Assembly: GCF_003945325.1 (NCBI RefSeq)
Contig: NZ_AP019307.1
Location: 2,542,001-2,606,000 of the forward strand
Direction of reading: 5' to 3'
Source of the DNA: Nocardioides baekrokdamisoli
GTDB lineage: Bacteria > Actinomycetota > Actinomycetes > Propionibacteriales > Nocardioidaceae
Length of the DNA: 64,000 nucleotides
Below are positions 47,296-54,635 of the stretch, in pieces. Every line of letters begins with the position of its first letter. Position 1 is the stretch's first letter. The position numbers and the translations under genes are program-made. Below the pieces are notes generated by a model. That model worked only from the letters and a program-made list of their open reading frames with translations, ran no database searches and had not been told where the DNA came from.

Positions 47296-48722
47296 AGCGT
47301 CCCGATCTTCGCTCGTGGCTTCGGCTTCCGTCGTCCCTGGCCCGACGCCTCGTTCTGACAGCCGTTGGCTTGGTGGCAGCGGTCAGTGTCCTGATCGGGA
47401 CCGTCACGGCCGTCGCGATTCACTCGTCGCTGGTCACGCGATTGGACGGCGAGGTCCGGTCGATCAGCAACCTCGGGCCGTACGAGCCTCGTAACCGTCC
47501 CCCTGGCGCGCTGCAGGCAGGTTTTCCGCAGCCGGGCAGCCCTCCGACCTTCAGGGCCGCAGGAAGCATTTTCAGCGACCAGCGGCAGGGTGCCCCACTG
47601 AGCGCCGCAGCGCTCAACACGCTCCAACACGTGCCGACCGACGGTAGGGCGCGCAATGTCGAGGTCCCGGGGGTGGGTACCTACCGCGTCGTCGCAACGA
47701 TCGGTCCGATCACGCTGACTGACGGTTCGACATCAGTCGGGATGGTGGTCGGAGGCCTGCCACTGACCGAGGTCAACGCCACGATGCGGAATCTGATCAC
47801 GTGGGAACTCATGCTCACGGCCTTTGGTGTGGTGATTGCGGGCGCGGCCGGTTCCGTACTGGTGCGTCGCCAACTCAGGCCGCTGCGCGAGGTGGCGGCC
47901 ACCGCGCACACAGCCGCCCGACTGCCGCTGGCGAAGGGCGATGTGGTCGAGATCGCCCGAGTGCCCTCTGATATTTCAGAGTCCGGCACCGAGGTCGGTG
48001 ACGTCGGCTCCGCCCTCAACACGTTGCTGGACCACGTGGAGACTTCACTCGCGGTCCGCCATCGCAGCGAGCAGCAGGTCCGCCAGTTCGTCGCCGATGC
48101 CTCCCACGAGCTGCGTACGCCTCTGACCACGATCGCCGGCTATGCCGAACTCGCGCAGGCGCACCCTGAGGACAAGCCCGCGGTCGAGGTGGCGTGGACC
48201 AAGGTGCGCGACGAATCCGCCCGGATGACCAGGTTGGTCGAGGACCTGCTCCTCCTGGCACGTCTCGACGCCGGTCGTCCCCTGCAGCGCGAGTCGGTGG
48301 ATCTGTCGGCGTTGCTGGTGGAGGCGGTCTCTGACGCCAGGGTCGTAGACCCGGATCGCAAATGGACTCTCACCTCGGAATCCGACGACCCCGTCCTCGT
48401 CCTCGGCGACGATCAGCGGCTCCACCAGGTCGTCACGAATCTGTTGTCCAACGCGACGCGCTACACGCCGGAGGGCAGCAATGTCACCGTCCGGGTACGT
48501 CGCGACGGTTTCGACGTGCACGACGACGGTCCCGGGTTCCCGCCGGACCTCGCGAGTCGGGCGTTCGAGCGGTTCGTACGCGGTGACGAGGCACGCAATC
48601 GCGCGGGAGGTACGGGCCTCGGCCTGTCCCTGGTGCACGCGATCGTCACGGCGCACGGCGGCACCGTCACGCTCGCCTCGGCGCCCGGGAGCACGACCAT
48701 TGCCGTACGCCTCCCGACCTGA
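47292..48722 (+). CDS. Membrane sensor histidine kinase
   Basis: A 476-aa kinase partner of the preceding regulator. Residues 1-45 include the first membrane helix, an extracytoplasmic sensor of ~110 residues (SIFSDQRQGAPLSAAAL...), the second helix near 170-190, a HAMP domain, HisKA with His 272 in DASHELRTPLTT, and an HATPase with NLLSNATRY (N box), DDGPGFP (G1), GTGLGLSLV (G2). GTG 47292 overlaps the regulator stop. Ends 11 bp before the convergent zinc-ribbon gene. Confidence 0.94.
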   Translation: MKRPDLRSWLRLPSSLARRLVLTAVGLVAAVSVLIGTVTAVAIHSSLVTRLDGEVRSISNLGPYEPRNRPPGALQAGFPQPGSPPTFRAAGSIFSDQRQGAPLSAAALNTLQHVPTDGRARNVEVPGVGTYRVVATIGPITLTDGSTSVGMVVGGLPLTEVNATMRNLITWELMLTAFGVVIAGAAGSVLVRRQLRPLREVAATAHTAARLPLAKGDVVEIARVPSDISESGTEVGDVGSALNTLLDHVETSLAVRHRSEQQVRQFVADASHELRTPLTTIAGYAELAQAHPEDKPAVEVAWTKVRDESARMTRLVEDLLLLARLDAGRPLQRESVDLSALLVEAVSDARVVDPDRKWTLTSESDDPVLVLGDDQRLHQVVTNLLSNATRYTPEGSNVTVRVRRDGFDVHDDGPGFPPDLASRAFERFVRGDEARNRAGGTGLGLSLVHAIVTAHGGTVTLASAPGSTTIAVRLPT

Positions 48723-48733
48723 CGCCGAAAGGG

Positions 48734-49096
48734 TCAGGCCTTCCGGACCACCGACGACTTGAGTTGCATGCGGCCGAAGCCGTCGACGGTCGCGTCGATG
48801 TCGTGGTCGCCGACGCCCTGCTGAAGCCGGATCCCGCGCACCTTCGTACCGACCTTGATCGTGCCGCCGCCGGCGCCCTTGACCTTGAGGTCCTTCGCGA
48901 TCACCACGTCGTCGCCGTCAGCCAACGGCGTGCCGTTGACGTCCTTGATCACGGCGGCATCGGCCGCGGAAGCTTCCGCTTCAGCAGTCTCGGACGGCGA
49001 CCACTCGTGCGCGCACTCGGGGCAGACCATCAGGTCGCCCAACGGGTAGGTGTATTCGCTGGCGCACTGCGGGCAGGGGTCGAGGTGATCAGTCAC
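48734..49096 (-). CDS. PhnA/YjdM-family zinc-ribbon protein
   Basis: The 120-aa protein has an N-terminal zinc ribbon (CPQC and CPEC, residues near 8-30), an acidic linker and a C-terminal beta barrel (IKDVNGTPLADGDDVVIAKDLKVKG; SVVRKA end). Homologues annotated as alkylphosphonate-utilisation PhnA are found widely without the phn operon, and the function is unclear. GTG 49096 (VTDHLDPCPQCAS) is chosen by family alignment; it overlaps the nadA stop by 8 bp, so it is likely co-transcribed with nadA. Confidence 0.88.
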   Translation of the reverse strand: MTDHLDPCPQCASEYTYPLGDLMVCPECAHEWSPSETAEAEASAADAAVIKDVNGTPLADGDDVVIAKDLKVKGAGGGTIKVGTKVRGIRLQQGVGDHDIDATVDGFGRMQLKSSVVRKA

Positions 49097-50255
49097 GCTC
49101 GGTCTTCCCGGGCAGATCGAGCATCCGCTGCAGCGCGGTCTGTGCATCGGCGGCGGTCTGCGCATCGACCGTGATCTGGTTGACCAGATGGCCTGCGGCC
49201 AGTGACTCCAACGTCCACACCAGGTGCGGGAGGTCGATCCGGTTCATGGTCGAGCAGTAGCAGACGGTCTTGTCGAGGAACATGACCCGCTTGTCCGGGT
49301 GGGCTGCCGCGAGCCGCTTGACGAGGTTGAGTTCCGTGCCGATCGCCCACGCGGAGCCGGCCGGAGCCGCCTCGATGGTCTGGATGATGAACTCCGTCGA
49401 CCCGACGAGATCGGCCTTGAGTACGACCTCGTGCTGGCACTCGGGGTGCACCAGGATGTTGATCCCGGGGATCTCGGCCCGCAGCGCGTCGACCGTGTCG
49501 GGGGAGAAGCGGCCGTGCACCGAGCAGTGGCCCTGCCACAGGATCACCGTGGCGTCCTGGATCTCCTCAGCAGTCAGGCCGCCGTTGGGTTTGCGGGGGT
49601 TCCAGACGACGTTCTTGTCCAGCGGGATGCCGAGTTTGAGGACCGCGGTGTTGCGGCCGAGGTGCTGGTCGGGGAGGAACAGCACCTTCGACCCACGCTC
49701 GAAGGCCCACTCCATGACCGTCTGCGCGTTGGAGGACGTACACACGACGCCGCCGTGGCGACCGCAGAACGCCTTGATGTCGGCGCTCGAGTTCATGTAC
49801 GTCACCGGCACGACCTGATCCGCGACGCCGGCGTCCTCGAGGGCCTTCCAGGCGGCTTCGACCTGACCGAGTACAGCCATGTCGGCCATCGAGCACCCGG
49901 CTGCGAGATCGGGGAGTACGACCGCCTGGTCGTCTGTGGTGAGGATGTCGGCCGACTCCGCCATGAAATGCACGCCGCAGAACACGATGTACTCCGCGTC
50001 GGGGCGAGCCGCAGCGTCACGGGCGAGCTTGAACGAGTCGCCGGTGACGTCGGCGAACTGGATCACTTCGTCGCGCTGGTAGTGGTGCCCGAGGATGAAG
50101 ACCTTGTCGCCCAGCGCCGCCTTGGCAGCGGTGGCGCGAGCCACCAGGTCGGGGTCGGAGGCCGGAGGCAGATCTCCGGGGCACTCGACGCCGCGCTCGG
50201 AGTTCAGGTCGACACCGCGTCCGAGGGGGAGCAGGGGCAGGTCCACAGTCGTCAC
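49089..50255 (-). CDS. nadA: Quinolinate synthase
   Basis: 4Fe-4S enzyme condensing iminoaspartate with dihydroxyacetone phosphate in NAD synthesis. The 388-aa sequence has FILGHHYQRDEVIQFADVTGDS, IVFCGVHFMAESADIL, a Cys-containing LAAGCSMADMA, CTSSNAQ, HPECQHEV and CYCSTMN, together giving the cluster ligands. Because nadB and nadC are not adjacent here, it forms a two-gene unit with the PhnA-like gene. GTG 50255 fits TAGGAT located 6 nt upstream. Confidence 0.96.
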   Translation of the reverse strand: MTTVDLPLLPLGRGVDLNSERGVECPGDLPPASDPDLVARATAAKAALGDKVFILGHHYQRDEVIQFADVTGDSFKLARDAAARPDAEYIVFCGVHFMAESADILTTDDQAVVLPDLAAGCSMADMAVLGQVEAAWKALEDAGVADQVVPVTYMNSSADIKAFCGRHGGVVCTSSNAQTVMEWAFERGSKVLFLPDQHLGRNTAVLKLGIPLDKNVVWNPRKPNGGLTAEEIQDATVILWQGHCSVHGRFSPDTVDALRAEIPGINILVHPECQHEVVLKADLVGSTEFIIQTIEAAPAGSAWAIGTELNLVKRLAAAHPDKRVMFLDKTVCYCSTMNRIDLPHLVWTLESLAAGHLVNQITVDAQTAADAQTALQRMLDLPGKTERD

Positions 50256-50261
50256 AGATCG

Positions 50262-50267
50262 ATCCTA
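50262..50267 (-). promoter_or_regulatory. -10-like TAGGAT before the nadA GTG
   Basis: TAGGAT on the minus strand ends 6 nt before GTG 50255, consistent with leaderless nadA mRNA. Confidence 0.5.
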
Positions 50268-50378
50268 GGCGGGGCCGTACGACGTCGCCCGGCGGTCTCG
50301 CGTCGACGCGGGGAATAACCATCCGTGTGCGAGACTTGGACCTATCGCACGACGATGTTTCTGACTTTGGAGGTCCTC

Positions 50379-50810
50379 ATGGGCGACGCATGCTGCGGTG
50401 GCGGTCACAGCCACGGTTCTACTGGCGAGGGTGCAGCTGCACCGACCGCCTCGGGTCCGGTTGCGGTGGCCCTCGGCACCCGCACCGACCAGATCAACCT
50501 GTCGGACATTGCTGCCGCCAAGATCAAGAGCCTGCTGGAGCAGGAGGGTCGCGATGACCTGAACCTGCGGATCTCCGTGCAGCCGGGCGGTTGCTCGGGC
50601 CTGCGCTACCAGTTGTTCTTCGACGAGCGCAGCCTTGACGGCGACGTGCTGGTCGACTTCGACGGCGTCGGTGTCGTCGTGGACCGGATGAGCGCTCCGT
50701 ACCTCAACGGCGCGACGATCGACTTCGTCGACACCATCGAGAAGCAGGGCTTCACGATCGACAACCCGAACGCGTCGGGCAGCTGCGCGTGTGGTGACTC
50801 GTTCCACTGA
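50379..50810 (+). CDS. erpA: Iron-sulfur insertion protein, IscA/ErpA type, with Cys/His-rich N-terminus
   Basis: A-type carrier handing Fe-S clusters to apoproteins. The core has IAAAKIKSLLEQEGRDDLNL, SVQPGGCSGLRYQL (Cys 72) and the terminal GSCACGDSF (Cys 136 and 138), which is the standard three-Cys pattern. ATG 50379 has GGAGG at 50369-50373. At 143 aa it exceeds the ~110-aa core because of an N-terminal extension MGDACCGGGHSHGSTGEG that is a candidate metal-binding tail. Terminated by a strong hairpin; position before the PfkB kinase and ctaC matches mycobacteria. Confidence 0.93.
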   Translation: MGDACCGGGHSHGSTGEGAAAPTASGPVAVALGTRTDQINLSDIAAAKIKSLLEQEGRDDLNLRISVQPGGCSGLRYQLFFDERSLDGDVLVDFDGVGVVVDRMSAPYLNGATIDFVDTIEKQGFTIDNPNASGSCACGDSFH

Positions 50811-50829
50811 GTTCTCACTCAGACAACGA

Positions 50830-50863
50830 CAAAGGGTCGGTCCCCGAGGGGGCCGACCCTTTG
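50830..50863 (+). terminator. Stem-loop terminator after erpA
   Basis: CAAAGGGTCGG (50830-50840) pairs with CCGACCCTTTG (50853-50863), with additional CCCC/GGGG pairing toward the tip. It lies between convergent genes and could serve both. Confidence 0.92.
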
Positions 50864-50907
50864 CCATGTGCGGTGACGCCGTGTGGTTGGCGACACCCTT
50901 CCTCTGT

Positions 50908-51090
50908 TCAGTCCAGGTGCAGCAATTCGGCGAACTTGTTGGCCGCCGCGTACGTCACGCCCTCGACCCGAGCCGCGGGAATGCGGAACGCGTCGCGCGC
51001 GATCGTGCGCAGGTTGAGTCGTGAACTGGCCGACGCGCAGTCTGCGACCATCTCTTCGGGCGTGGCGGGGTCTTCGTAGGCATCCTGCAT
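50908..51090 (-). CDS. Small conserved-type hypothetical protein (60 aa)
   Basis: Encodes MQDAYEDPATPEEMVADC and a further ~42 residues ending AAANKFAELLHLD. No domain recognised. Support comes from codon usage like its neighbours, its fit between erpA and the kinase gene, and a TAGCGT hexamer (51098-51103) 7 nt before the ATG, as in other leaderless genes here. Divergent from the PfkB kinase. Confidence 0.6.
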   Translation of the reverse strand: MQDAYEDPATPEEMVADCASASSRLNLRTIARDAFRIPAARVEGVTYAAANKFAELLHLD

Positions 51091-51097
51091 GTCTACG

Positions 51098-51103
51098 ACG
51101 CTA
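51098..51103 (-). promoter_or_regulatory. -10-like TAGCGT before the 60-aa ORF
   Basis: On the minus strand, TAGCGT ends 7 nt before ATG 51090. It supports the reality of the short gene. Confidence 0.4.
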
Positions 51104-51140
51104 GGTACTACTGATGAGTAGCGAAACCCCTACCGACCAG

Positions 51141-51146
51141 TAGTCT
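51141..51146 (+). promoter_or_regulatory. -10-like TAGTCT before the PfkB kinase
   Basis: TAGTCT ends 8 nt before GTG 51155, with no ribosome binding site between them. Confidence 0.4.
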
Positions 51147-51154
51147 TTCGTGTC

Positions 51155-52126
51155 GTGTCCGGACGCCTTCTGATCGCTGGTTCGATCGCCACTGACCATC
51201 TGATGAACTACGAGGGTCGGTTCGCCGATTCGCTCGTCGCCGACCAGCTCGAGAAGCTCAGCGTGAGCTTCCTCGTCACTGGGCTGGACGTACGCCGCGG
51301 AGGCGTCGCACCGAACATCTGCTTCGGCCTCGCCCGCCTGGGCGCCAGCCCGGTCCTGGTCGGTGCGGCCGGCAAGGACTTCGCGGAGTACGAGTCGTGG
51401 CTGACGCGCCACGGCGTCGACTGCACGCACGTACGCCTCTCCGAGACCGCGCACACGGCTCGCTTCGTGTGTACGACCGACAACTCCATGTCGCAGATCG
51501 CCAGCTTCTACCCGGGAGCGATGGACGAAGCGGGCCTGATCGAGATCGGTGGGATCGATGACGCCCCCGAGGCCGTCCTGATCGGTGCCGACAACCCGGT
51601 CGCGATGAAGCGGCACACCGAGGAGTGCCGCCAGCGGGGCTGGAAGTTCTACGCCGACCCGAGCCAGCAGCTCTCCTTCGCCGACGGTGACCTCATCCGC
51701 TCGTTGGTCGACGGTGCCGCGATCCTGTTCTCCAACGAGTACGAGTCGCACATCATCAGCGACAAGACCGGCTGGAGCGCCGAGGAGATCCTGGACCGGG
51801 TCGACCTGCAGGTCACCACGCTCGGCGGCGATGGCGTACTCATCCAGGCCAAGGGCGCGGCGCCGATCAAGGTGACGGCGCTTCCCGACGTGAAGGCGAT
51901 CGAGCCGACTGGCGCAGGCGACTCCTTCCGTGCCGGCTTCCTGGCCGCGCTCGGCTGGGGCTTCGACCTTGCCGCGGCCGCTCAGGTGGGCTGCACCATC
52001 GCCGCCTTCGTCGTCGAGAGCGTCGGTACCCAGGAGTACTCGTTCACCAACGAGGAGTTCATCTCCCGCCTGCGCGGCGCGTACGGCGACCAGGCCGCCG
52101 ACGCAGTCGCCGCCAGGCTCAACTAA
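51155..52126 (+). CDS. PfkB-family carbohydrate/nucleoside kinase (adenosine-kinase-like)
   Basis: A 323-aa ribokinase-superfamily enzyme. Substrate side: GSIATDHLMNYEGRFADSL and RRGGVAPNICFGLARLG; catalytic signature EPTGAGDSFRAGFLAALGWG with Asp as the base near residue 255. In Mycobacterium the gene in this position (Rv2202c type) encodes an adenosine-kinase-like protein; whether this one takes adenosine, another nucleoside or a sugar is not settled by the sequence. GTG 51155 chosen from homology. Its stop lies inside a dispersed palindromic element. Confidence 0.9.
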   Translation: MSGRLLIAGSIATDHLMNYEGRFADSLVADQLEKLSVSFLVTGLDVRRGGVAPNICFGLARLGASPVLVGAAGKDFAEYESWLTRHGVDCTHVRLSETAHTARFVCTTDNSMSQIASFYPGAMDEAGLIEIGGIDDAPEAVLIGADNPVAMKRHTEECRQRGWKFYADPSQQLSFADGDLIRSLVDGAAILFSNEYESHIISDKTGWSAEEILDRVDLQVTTLGGDGVLIQAKGAAPIKVTALPDVKAIEPTGAGDSFRAGFLAALGWGFDLAAAAQVGCTIAAFVVESVGTQEYSFTNEEFISRLRGAYGDQAADAVAARLN

Positions 52127-52222
52127 TCGGACGGAGCGCTCGCTTCGTTGCTCTTCGGTCGCGGGCCCGCAAGGCCCGCTTCCCTCCGGCGCCTTGCGAT
52201 CGCACGCGTCGGATCAGTTGAG
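52118..52222. repeat. Dispersed intergenic palindrome, copy B
   Basis: Outer arms CTCAACTAATCGGACG (52118-52133) and CGTCGGATCAGTTGAG (52207-52222) pair at 14 of 16 positions. The core 52130-52210 aligns with copy A (34950-35029), sharing GACGGAGCG, CGTTGCT, TCGCGGGCC, GGCCCGCTTC, GCGCCTTGCG and CGCACGCGTC. It is located between the convergent kinase and tusA genes. Confidence 0.8.
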
Positions 52223-52238
52223 TGAGCTCAACTGATCC
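52211..52238. terminator. Bidirectional terminator between kinase and tusA
   Basis: GGATCAGTTGAG (52211-52222) and CTCAACTGATCC (52227-52238) form a perfect 12-bp stem with loop TGAG. The left arm is also the right arm of the palindromic element, so two alternative folds are possible. The right arm contains the tusA stop codon. Confidence 0.85.
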
Positions 52239-52452
52239 TTCGTACGACATAGAGGGGCGTGCCGTCGTCGGCGCGCCCCTCTCGTACGTACTCCTGCCCC
52301 CGCATCCGGCACCATGCCGGGACGTCGTGGCGGGCCGCAGGGTCGTCGGACTCGACGCCGAGCTCGTCGCCGATCGCAAGTGACTTGAAGGCTCGTGCCA
52401 AGTCGATGATCGGCTGCGGACAGGGACGGCCACGGCAGTCCAGGACCCTCAC
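52228..52452 (-). CDS. TusA-family sulfurtransferase (SirA-like)
   Basis: A 74-aa sulfur-carrier protein with the CPxP-type motif DCRGRPCPQPIIDLA near the N-terminus (Cys 11 is the likely persulfide carrier) and the ferredoxin-like fold region IGDELGVESDDPAARHDVPAW. GTG 52452 overlaps the stop of the upstream cysteine-desulfurase-like gene by 4 bp, so the two are coupled. Expected to take sulfane sulfur from the desulfurase; the acceptor pathway (tRNA thiolation, Moco or other) is unknown. Confidence 0.9.
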   Translation of the reverse strand: MRVLDCRGRPCPQPIIDLARAFKSLAIGDELGVESDDPAARHDVPAWCRMRGQEYVREGRADDGTPLYVVRRIS

Positions 52453-53489
52453 CAGGCCACCTCGGCCCGAAGCTTCTCGACGATGCCCGGGAGTACGGCC
52501 AGGAATTGGTCGACGTCGGCCTCGGTCGTCTCGCGGGTGAGCGACAGTCGGACGTTGCCGTGGGTGAGGGCGCCGATCGCAGCGAGTACGCGCGACGGCT
52601 CCCGGGTGTCGACCGCGCAGGCCGACCCGCTCGCGATCCCGAATCCCGCCTTGTCGAGTTCGGTGACCAGCGCCTCGCCGTCCACGTAGAGACACGAGAA
52701 CGTGACCAGGTGAGGGAGGCGGTTGACGGGGTCACCGATCACGTCGACGTCCTCGATCTGCGCGACCGAAGCGCGGATCCTGTCGATCAGCGCGAACTGG
52801 CGGGCGTTGGTCTCGTCCCGCTCCGCGACGACTGCCTGCAGCGCTGCAGCAGCAGCGAGGGCGCCCGGGATGTTCGTGAAGGCGTGGGGCGGCTCGATCC
52901 ATCGAGTGCCCTTCCGCACGATCAGTACGCCGACGCCCCCGGGGCCGCCCCACTTGTGCGCGGAGCCGGCGATCAGGTCGCCGCGGGAGGGGAGTGGCAG
53001 ACGGCCCATCGATGCGCAGGCGTCGACGATCACTGCGGGACCGGCAGGCAGCGAGTCGACGTCCTGGGTGGTGCCGATCTCGTGATTCGCGGTCTGCGCC
53101 GCGACCACTCCAGCTGTCGCAGGCACGGACGCCAGATCGATGTGCCCCGCCCCGTCGACCGGGATCTCCGTTGCCTCGGGGAGGGCCCCGTACACGGCAG
53201 CGTGCTCGATCGGGGCCGCCCACGTCGAGGCTCCCGGATTCGCGGCAAGCGCGCCGGTGATCGCCAGCTGGATCGCCTCGGTGCCCGAGGTCGTGAGCAC
53301 CACCTCATCAGGGCGTACGTCCAGGCATTCGGCGATCACAGCGCGCGAGTTGTCGAGCAGCAACCGTGCGTCGCGGCCGGGTCCGTGCAGGCGTCGGGGG
53401 TCGGCGAAACCGCGCTCGTACGCTGCCAGCAGCACCTCGCGCGCCGCGGGATGCAGCGGTTCAGCCGAGGCGCTGTCGAGGTAAGCCAC
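52449..53489 (-). CDS. Cysteine desulfurase-like class V aminotransferase
   Basis: PLP enzyme of 346 aa. PLP-binding Lys in GSAHKWGGPGGVG (near 183), the class V start MAYLDSASAEPLHPAAREVL, the HEIGTTQ segment and the catalytic Cys loop IASGSACAVDTREPS near 298 all match NifS/IscS-type desulfurases. It is shorter than housekeeping SufS and is coupled to tusA, suggesting a dedicated sulfur-relay pair. GTG 53489 is supported by TAGGGT 6 nt upstream. Divergent from ctaC. Confidence 0.9.
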   Translation of the reverse strand: MAYLDSASAEPLHPAAREVLLAAYERGFADPRRLHGPGRDARLLLDNSRAVIAECLDVRPDEVVLTTSGTEAIQLAITGALAANPGASTWAAPIEHAAVYGALPEATEIPVDGAGHIDLASVPATAGVVAAQTANHEIGTTQDVDSLPAGPAVIVDACASMGRLPLPSRGDLIAGSAHKWGGPGGVGVLIVRKGTRWIEPPHAFTNIPGALAAAAALQAVVAERDETNARQFALIDRIRASVAQIEDVDVIGDPVNRLPHLVTFSCLYVDGEALVTELDKAGFGIASGSACAVDTREPSRVLAAIGALTHGNVRLSLTRETTEADVDQFLAVLPGIVEKLRAEVAW

Positions 53490-53495
53490 GCACCC

Positions 53496-53501
53496 ACCCT
53501 A
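53496..53501 (-). promoter_or_regulatory. -10-like TAGGGT before the desulfurase gene
   Basis: TAGGGT on the minus strand ends 6 nt before GTG 53489, consistent with leaderless transcription of the desulfurase-tusA pair. Confidence 0.5.
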
Positions 53502-53539
53502 ATGACGACCCCTGCGAGCCAAACGCCGATGCATTCCGA

Positions 53540-53545
53540 TAGTCT
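53540..53545 (+). promoter_or_regulatory. -10-like TAGTCT upstream of ctaC
   Basis: TAGTCT lies 40 nt before GTG 53586, and a GAGAGAGG ribosome binding site at 53571-53578 follows, giving a short leader for the ctaC-ctaD-ctaF operon. No clear -35 was found. Confidence 0.4.
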
Positions 53546-53585
53546 GCGGCGTATCCGTGACCACTCGTGAGAGAGAGGCTCGTAC

Positions 53586-54635
53586 GTGGGTCTGCACAAG
53601 CCCTTTGCGTCGGCGACGCTGGTGGGTCTAGGCGCTGTTGCGCTGTCTGGTTGTGACAACCAGGCATCGCGCTTCGGCATGCCTTCACCCCTGTCGTCGC
53701 GCGGCACCTCGATCCTGCATCTGTGGCAGGGTGCGTGGATCGCTGCGCTCATCACCGGCGCCATCACCTGGGCCCTGATCTTCTGGGCAATGTGGCGTTA
53801 CCGCCGGCGCAGCGACGACGAAATCCCCGTCCAGACGCGCTACAACCTGCCGCTCGAGATCTTCTACACGATCGCGCCGGTCTTCATGGTCATCGTGTTC
53901 TTCGCGTGGACCGTCAAGGCGCAGGACGCGGTGCTGCAGAAGCCTGCAGACCCGACGGCGGTCAACGTCGTCGAGGTCACCGGCCAGCAGTGGTCGTGGA
54001 CGTTCAACTACGGCATCGGGGCCAACTCGAACGCCGACGGTGACAAGAACGCGGCCGACCTGAACCAGTCGATCGCGGACTACTTCCGGTCCTACGAGGC
54101 TCACCAGAAGGACCCGAGTGTCCCGCTGGCCGCGTACCCGTTCGACTACAAGCAGTACGCGTACCTCGCGGGTGACGGCTCGAACATCCCGGTGCTGGTG
54201 CTTCCGGTCGGCCAGACCACGCGGTTCAATCTGCACTCCCCGGACGTCATCCACGACTTCGGCGTGGCCGACTTCCTCGAGAAGATGGACGTCGTCCCGG
54301 GCCGCGTGAACCACTACTGGGTCACTCCGGACAAGATCACGGCCGTTTTCGACGCAAACTCGTCCGACAACAACTTCCTGGCCCCGAGCACGGCGACCGG
54401 TTACAACGGCACCCAGAGCGACACGTCGCACTACTACCTGCGTGACGGTGCCTGCTACGAGCTCTGCGGTGAGTACCACAGCCGGATGCTCTTCCGCGTG
54501 GCAATCGTGAGCCCGGCGGACTACGCCGCGTACGTCGCTGCGCTCGCGAAGCGCAACCTCATGCCCCTGGGTCAGGGTCCGAACATCGGCGGTATGGACG
54601 CCATCATTGCCAGCACCGGTGTGGAGGCCAAGTAA
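53586..54635 (+). CDS. ctaC: Cytochrome c oxidase subunit II
   Basis: Cu-A-bearing subunit of the aa3 oxidase, in the cytoplasmic membrane with its large domain outside. The 349-aa protein has a lipoprotein-like signal ending LSGC, two membrane helices ([33 protein letters not shown]), QQWSWTF, and the Cu-A site [12 protein letters not shown] (Cys 290, Cys 294, His 298, Met 301). A ~45-residue insert ([16 protein letters not shown] to about [14 protein letters not shown]) separates QQWSWTFNY from the beta barrel, longer than in most homologues. It is coupled to ctaD by a 1-bp stop/start overlap. Confidence 0.96.
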   Translation: MGLHKPFASATLVGLGAVALSGCDNQASRFGMPSPLSSRGTSILHLWQGAWIAALITGAITWALIFWAMWRYRRRSDDEIPVQTRYNLPLEIFYTIAPVFMVIVFFAWTVKAQDAVLQKPADPTAVNVVEVTGQQWSWTFNYGIGANSNADGDKNAADLNQSIADYFRSYEAHQKDPSVPLAAYPFDYKQYAYLAGDGSNIPVLVLPVGQTTRFNLHSPDVIHDFGVADFLEKMDVVPGRVNHYWVTPDKITAVFDANSSDNNFLAPSTATGYNGTQSDTSHYYLRDGACYELCGEYHSRMLFRVAIVSPADYAAYVAALAKRNLMPLGQGPNIGGMDAIIASTGVEAK

